A DNA stretch of 64,000 nucleotides from JACOMS01 sp051252005. GTDB taxonomy: Bacteria; Pseudomonadota; Alphaproteobacteria; Caulobacterales; Maricaulaceae. Below are positions 61,297 through 64,000 of the stretch, in pieces (positions within the stretch are counted from its first letter, which is position 1; each line of letters starts with the position of its first letter). A model generated the notes under the pieces. The model saw only the letters and a list, made by a program, of their open reading frames with translations. It ran no database searches and had not been told where the DNA came from. The position numbers and the translations under genes are program-made. The stretch is from assembly GCA_051252005.1 (NCBI GenBank), contig JBPOEZ010000007.1, positions 62,001 through 126,000 on the forward strand, in the 5' to 3' direction.

Positions 61297-61323
61297 ATCT
61301 ATCTTTCTTGTAGTTCGAAACGG

Positions 61324-62055
61324 TTATGCAGAGGAGGACCGTGTAGATTTATTCCAGTAATATTGCCAAATCATGGTTTCATCATCCCCGCCCATTGATT
61401 TTACCCATGCGCTGTGCGCCTCTTTTTCAGCTTCCGATATTAGAGCTGTCAACGGGACTGGTCTGGCTTTGGCGACAGGTGTAAGGACAGAATCGACCTT
61501 CTTTTTGATTTGATCATCAAAAGCGAGCTTTCGCATACGGCCGCCATTGAGATCTAGATAGACTTCAGCGAGTAATTCCGAATCGACGATGGCTCCGTGT
61601 TTATTCCGGCTGGTCAAAGAAATATTGAAACGCTTACACAGAGCATCTAGCGAGGCAGGCGAACCTGGAAACATTGACCTAGCAATCCGAAGTGTATCAA
61701 TAAAACGGTTTTTGGGAATAGGATCAAATCCTGCCCTTTCTAGCTCAGCATTAACAAAGCCTCGGTCAAAATCTGCGTTATGCGCAACAAGCGGACTGTC
61801 ACCGACAAAATCGAGAAAATCTTGTGCAACGTCTTTAAAAAGCGGTTTACCCGTCAAAAATTCGCGGGTTAATCCGGTAATCTCAGTGACTTTTTCGGGA
61901 ACATCTCTCTGCGGATCAAGATAAGCGTGATAGCTCTCACCTGTTGGAATGAAATCGATTATCTCTATACAGCCAATTTCCGTGATTTTATCTAAACCCT
62001 TTGCGTCAAAGCCGGTCGTCTCTGTATCAAAAACAATTTCGCGCTTACCGCTCAT
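61324..62055 (-). CDS. dnaQ: DNA polymerase III epsilon subunit (3'-5' exonuclease)
   Basis: A 243-residue proofreading exonuclease of the DEDDh class. Exo I is VFDTETTGFD, Exo II includes HNADFDRGFV and Exo III is HGAIVDSELLAEV, with the catalytic His. The C-terminal helix probably contacts the polymerase subunit. It starts 4 bp after coaE, in the chain maf-aroE-coaE-dnaQ. Confidence 0.93.
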   Translation of the reverse strand: MSGKREIVFDTETTGFDAKGLDKITEIGCIEIIDFIPTGESYHAYLDPQRDVPEKVTEITGLTREFLTGKPLFKDVAQDFLDFVGDSPLVAHNADFDRGFVNAELERAGFDPIPKNRFIDTLRIARSMFPGSPASLDALCKRFNISLTSRNKHGAIVDSELLAEVYLDLNGGRMRKLAFDDQIKKKVDSVLTPVAKARPVPLTALISEAEKEAHSAWVKSMGGDDETMIWQYYWNKSTRSSSA

Positions 62056-62059
62056 GAAG

Positions 62060-62653
62060 TTATGTCCTGCTTTTTATGGCTGAAAGAATAGTCTGCACTT
62101 GTTTGCGGGCGTGATCCAGACCTTTGTCTGTAAAGATAAGGTAATCAGCTAACACGCGTTTTTTGGCGTCTGGCATTTGGCGTCCCAGCAAAGACTTAAA
62201 CAGGTCCTCTGTCATCCCATCTCGCGACAAAACGCGTTTTTTTTGCACCTCTTCAGGTGCCGTCACAACAACAATTTGGTCAACATATTTGTGGCCGCCT
62301 GTTTCAAAGAGAAGTGGCACATCAAACACGGCGCAGTCAACTCTATCACGTTTGGCTTGCTCTAAAAATGCTGCGCGTTTTTTCGCCACCATAGGATGAA
62401 TGAAGCTCTCCAAGACCTTCAAATTTAAAGGGTCTGACCGCATATGCATACCAAGGACGGCGCGGTCGATCGCTTCATCTTTAATGGCATCAGGAAAAAC
62501 AGCCTTAATGAGCGGTACCGCTTCTCCGCCTTTAGCATAAAGTGCATGAACCGCTGCGTCAGCATCGAAAACCGGACAGCCAGCATCTCGAAACATCGCG
62601 GCAGTTGTTGATTTCCCCATACCGATTGAGCCTGTCAGACCGATAATAATCAA
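62060..62653 (-). CDS. coaE: dephospho-CoA kinase
   Basis: A 197-residue P-loop kinase that makes coenzyme A from dephospho-CoA. The Walker A loop is GLTGSIGMGKST at the N-terminus. The DADAAVHALYAKGG and DVPLLFETGG blocks are typical. Its start overlaps the aroE stop by 4 bp. Confidence 0.94.
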   Translation of the reverse strand: MIIIGLTGSIGMGKSTTAAMFRDAGCPVFDADAAVHALYAKGGEAVPLIKAVFPDAIKDEAIDRAVLGMHMRSDPLNLKVLESFIHPMVAKKRAAFLEQAKRDRVDCAVFDVPLLFETGGHKYVDQIVVVTAPEEVQKKRVLSRDGMTEDLFKSLLGRQMPDAKKRVLADYLIFTDKGLDHARKQVQTILSAIKSRT

Positions 62654-63528
62654 GAGCGGCTCTCCAAAATCTTGAGAAGCTTATCCGTTGGATCCAATTC
62701 ATCGGGCGGCCGAACACCATAAAACAGCTTAAAAGATGGCCGAGCTTGAGCGACTAACATTTCAAGTCCGCCTAAACACGGAAGACCGAGTCTTTTCGCT
62801 TGCGCTAGCAGCGGTGTTACTCTTGGCGTATAAACAAGATCATATATAAAAGTCCCGGGCTCGGCCCCTGCTAGGCTTATATCCAAAGCTGGTTTCCCGC
62901 TCATTCCGCCCGCGCTGGCATTAATCACAAGGCCTGACGTTTGCAGGGCCTGCTCTCTTTTTGCCCAAGGAACGGTATAAAGACTCGGAACATTAATTTC
63001 CGCGGCTAAAGCTTCCGCGCGGCTATCTGTTCGTGATGTTATGCGGATTTCAGGACAATTTAAGGATAGGAGCGCGCCGATGACCGCCTGCGCTGCTCCG
63101 CCCGCGCCAATAATCATCGCCGGCACGCTCATAACTTCATGCGCGCCAAAATGGGCGAGCAGCGGCGCGGCAAATCCTTCAAGGTCCGTATTGTGAGCTA
63201 TAAGTTTACCGCCGCGTTTATAAAGACAGTTCGCAACGCCGAGTTTACGGGCGTCCGGCGTCGATTCATCTGCAGCCTCAAAAGCAAGATGTTTAAGGGG
63301 CAACGTTACATTTAGGCCCGTGATCGACGTACGTTTCAAAGACCTAAAGGCATCAAGCGCTTTATCTGGGCGCACAGCGAAATGCACATAAGCCCCATTA
63401 ATCCCCATTTTTTGCAGCCAAAAGGAATGCAGAACGGGCGATAAAGAGTGATGGATTGGCCAGCCGCATACGCCGGCTAACTTTAAGGGTTCCCCTTTGG
63501 CTGTTTTTTCCATAGCCGTTTCGCTCAC
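62650..63528 (-). CDS. aroE: shikimate dehydrogenase
   Basis: A 292-residue NADP-dependent enzyme of aromatic amino-acid synthesis. The shikimate-binding HHSLSPVLHSFW and NVTLPLKHLAF (catalytic Lys) are at the N-terminus, NTDLEGF holds the catalytic Asp, and the nucleotide site is GAGGAAQAVIGAL. It overlaps the Maf gene end by 4 bp. Confidence 0.94.
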   Translation of the reverse strand: MSETAMEKTAKGEPLKLAGVCGWPIHHSLSPVLHSFWLQKMGINGAYVHFAVRPDKALDAFRSLKRTSITGLNVTLPLKHLAFEAADESTPDARKLGVANCLYKRGGKLIAHNTDLEGFAAPLLAHFGAHEVMSVPAMIIGAGGAAQAVIGALLSLNCPEIRITSRTDSRAEALAAEINVPSLYTVPWAKREQALQTSGLVINASAGGMSGKPALDISLAGAEPGTFIYDLVYTPRVTPLLAQAKRLGLPCLGGLEMLVAQARPSFKLFYGVRPPDELDPTDKLLKILESRS

Positions 63529-64000
63529 TGCGCCGCAACGCCGCGTTGGCGCAGATAGTCAAGAACAGGCAGTAACGATAACCCTAATATTGAGAAAAAA
63601 TCGCCTTCAACATGGGAAAACAACTGCGCGCCTCGACCTTCAAAACGGTATGCGCCCACGCTTTTCAGAACGACATCGCCTTCTTGTTCAAGATAATCAT
63701 CAAGGAAGTTTTCTGAAAAGTTTCTCACGTTTAACGTCGTTTTAGAAATATGGCGCCAAACAGGCTGTCCGTTTTCGCAAATGACGATCCCGCCGATAAG
63801 ATGATGTGCTTGTCCCCGCATAGATAAAAGACGTTCGCGCGCCGCGTCCATCGTTTTAGGTTTGTCAAAAATTTGGCCGTTCATAACCATAATTTGATCC
63901 GCACCGATAACTAGGCCCGGCTCGGTGCGGCTAACTCTGACAGCCTTTGCCTCCGCGAGGGCGTCGGCAATATCTCTTGGCAAAGCGCCTTCGGCGAGCA
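63525..64000 (-). CDS. maf: Maf-family nucleotide pyrophosphatase, 5' end missing
   Basis: The gene enters from the right edge; the 158 visible codons cover most of a Maf protein, lacking the start. The visible start includes ALPRDIADALAEAKA, the catalytic-type IGADQIMV follows, and the C-terminal YLEQEGDVVLKSVGAYRFEGRGAQLF is a Maf signature. Such enzymes hydrolyse non-canonical or modified NTPs. The gene heads the aroE-coaE-dnaQ run. Confidence 0.9.
   Translation of the reverse strand, partial: LAEGALPRDIADALAEAKAVRVSRTEPGLVIGADQIMVMNGQIFDKPKTMDAARERLLSMRGQAHHLIGGIVICENGQPVWRHISKTTLNVRNFSENFLDDYLEQEGDVVLKSVGAYRFEGRGAQLFSHVEGDFFSILGLSLLPVLDYLRQRGVAAQ

Overview
The window is a 64 kb piece of chromosome from an alphaproteobacterium. 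It has moderate base composition by eye, is densely coded, carries mostly housekeeping genes, and shows no insertion sequence, prophage or CRISPR array. A PodJ-like polarity protein, a SapC-family protein, DUF1036, DUF6445 and DUF6481 proteins, the rpmH-rnpA-yidC-engB-argB order, a MerR-led fatty-acid oxidation operon and an alphaproteobacterial Zur all point to the Caulobacterales/Maricaulales side (Hyphomonadaceae-like, probably marine). The exact lineage is inference.

Layout. 1-3100: the 5' end of a dihydroxy-acid dehydratase gene (ilvD-like) behind a leader packed with hairpins, a 46-residue membrane peptide, then a methionine operon (metX, a 79-residue membrane protein, metB) headed by a clear SAM-I (S-box) riboswitch. 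3.1-9.4 kb: lolA, a PfkB-family adenosine kinase, an ATP-grasp/DUF6134 pair, nth, an FMN reductase and a fatty-acid desaturase. 9.4-11.6 kb: def-fmt-truA. 11.6-14.6 kb: a low-complexity hypothetical protein, a palindromic intergenic repeat, a HAD nucleotidase, and a periplasmic protein with two DUF1036 domains around a peptidoglycan-binding-like domain. 14.6-18.5 kb: rpmH-rnpA-yidC-engB-argB. 18.7-21.8 kb: DUF547, TVP38 and a mercuric-reductase-like flavoprotein. 21.8-27.5 kb: a surface-polysaccharide locus (acyltransferase, sugar-nucleotide epimerase, flippase, three unknown membrane proteins). 27.6-32.3 kb: ptsP, a RidA-family gene, a nitroreductase, hslO. 32.4-34.9 kb: tRNA-Met, a sulfotransferase-like gene and a beta-lactamase-fold lipoprotein. 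35-40.6 kb: mgtE followed at once by an avidin-family lipoprotein, then a redoxin with a DsbD/ScsB-type reductase, and sapC. 40.8-42.2 kb: zur and a thioesterase-like gene. 42.2-50.9 kb: a beta-oxidation operon with its own MerR regulator and a perfect 16-bp palindromic operator. 51-59.3 kb: an unknown secreted protein, the PodJ-like protein and a trypsin-domain autotransporter. 59.3-64 kb: small lipoprotein, DUF6445, DUF6481 and ABA4-like genes, then maf-aroE-coaE-dnaQ.

How the genes work together. metX and metB act in succession in methionine synthesis, and SAM would feed back through the riboswitch. def and fmt remove and add the formyl group at the start of translation. rnpA, yidC and rpmH serve RNA processing, membrane insertion and the ribosome. 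The acyl-CoA dehydrogenases, thiolase, FadJ-like protein, crotonase and hydrolase form one catabolic unit under the MerR protein. The redoxin probably receives electrons from the DsbD-like protein.

The items most worth a second look are the avidin-like lipoprotein directly behind mgtE, the membrane protein translationally coupled between metX and metB under a SAM-I riboswitch, the hairpin array before ilvD, and the unknown membrane proteins of the polysaccharide locus. No complete novel defence or mobile system was found.
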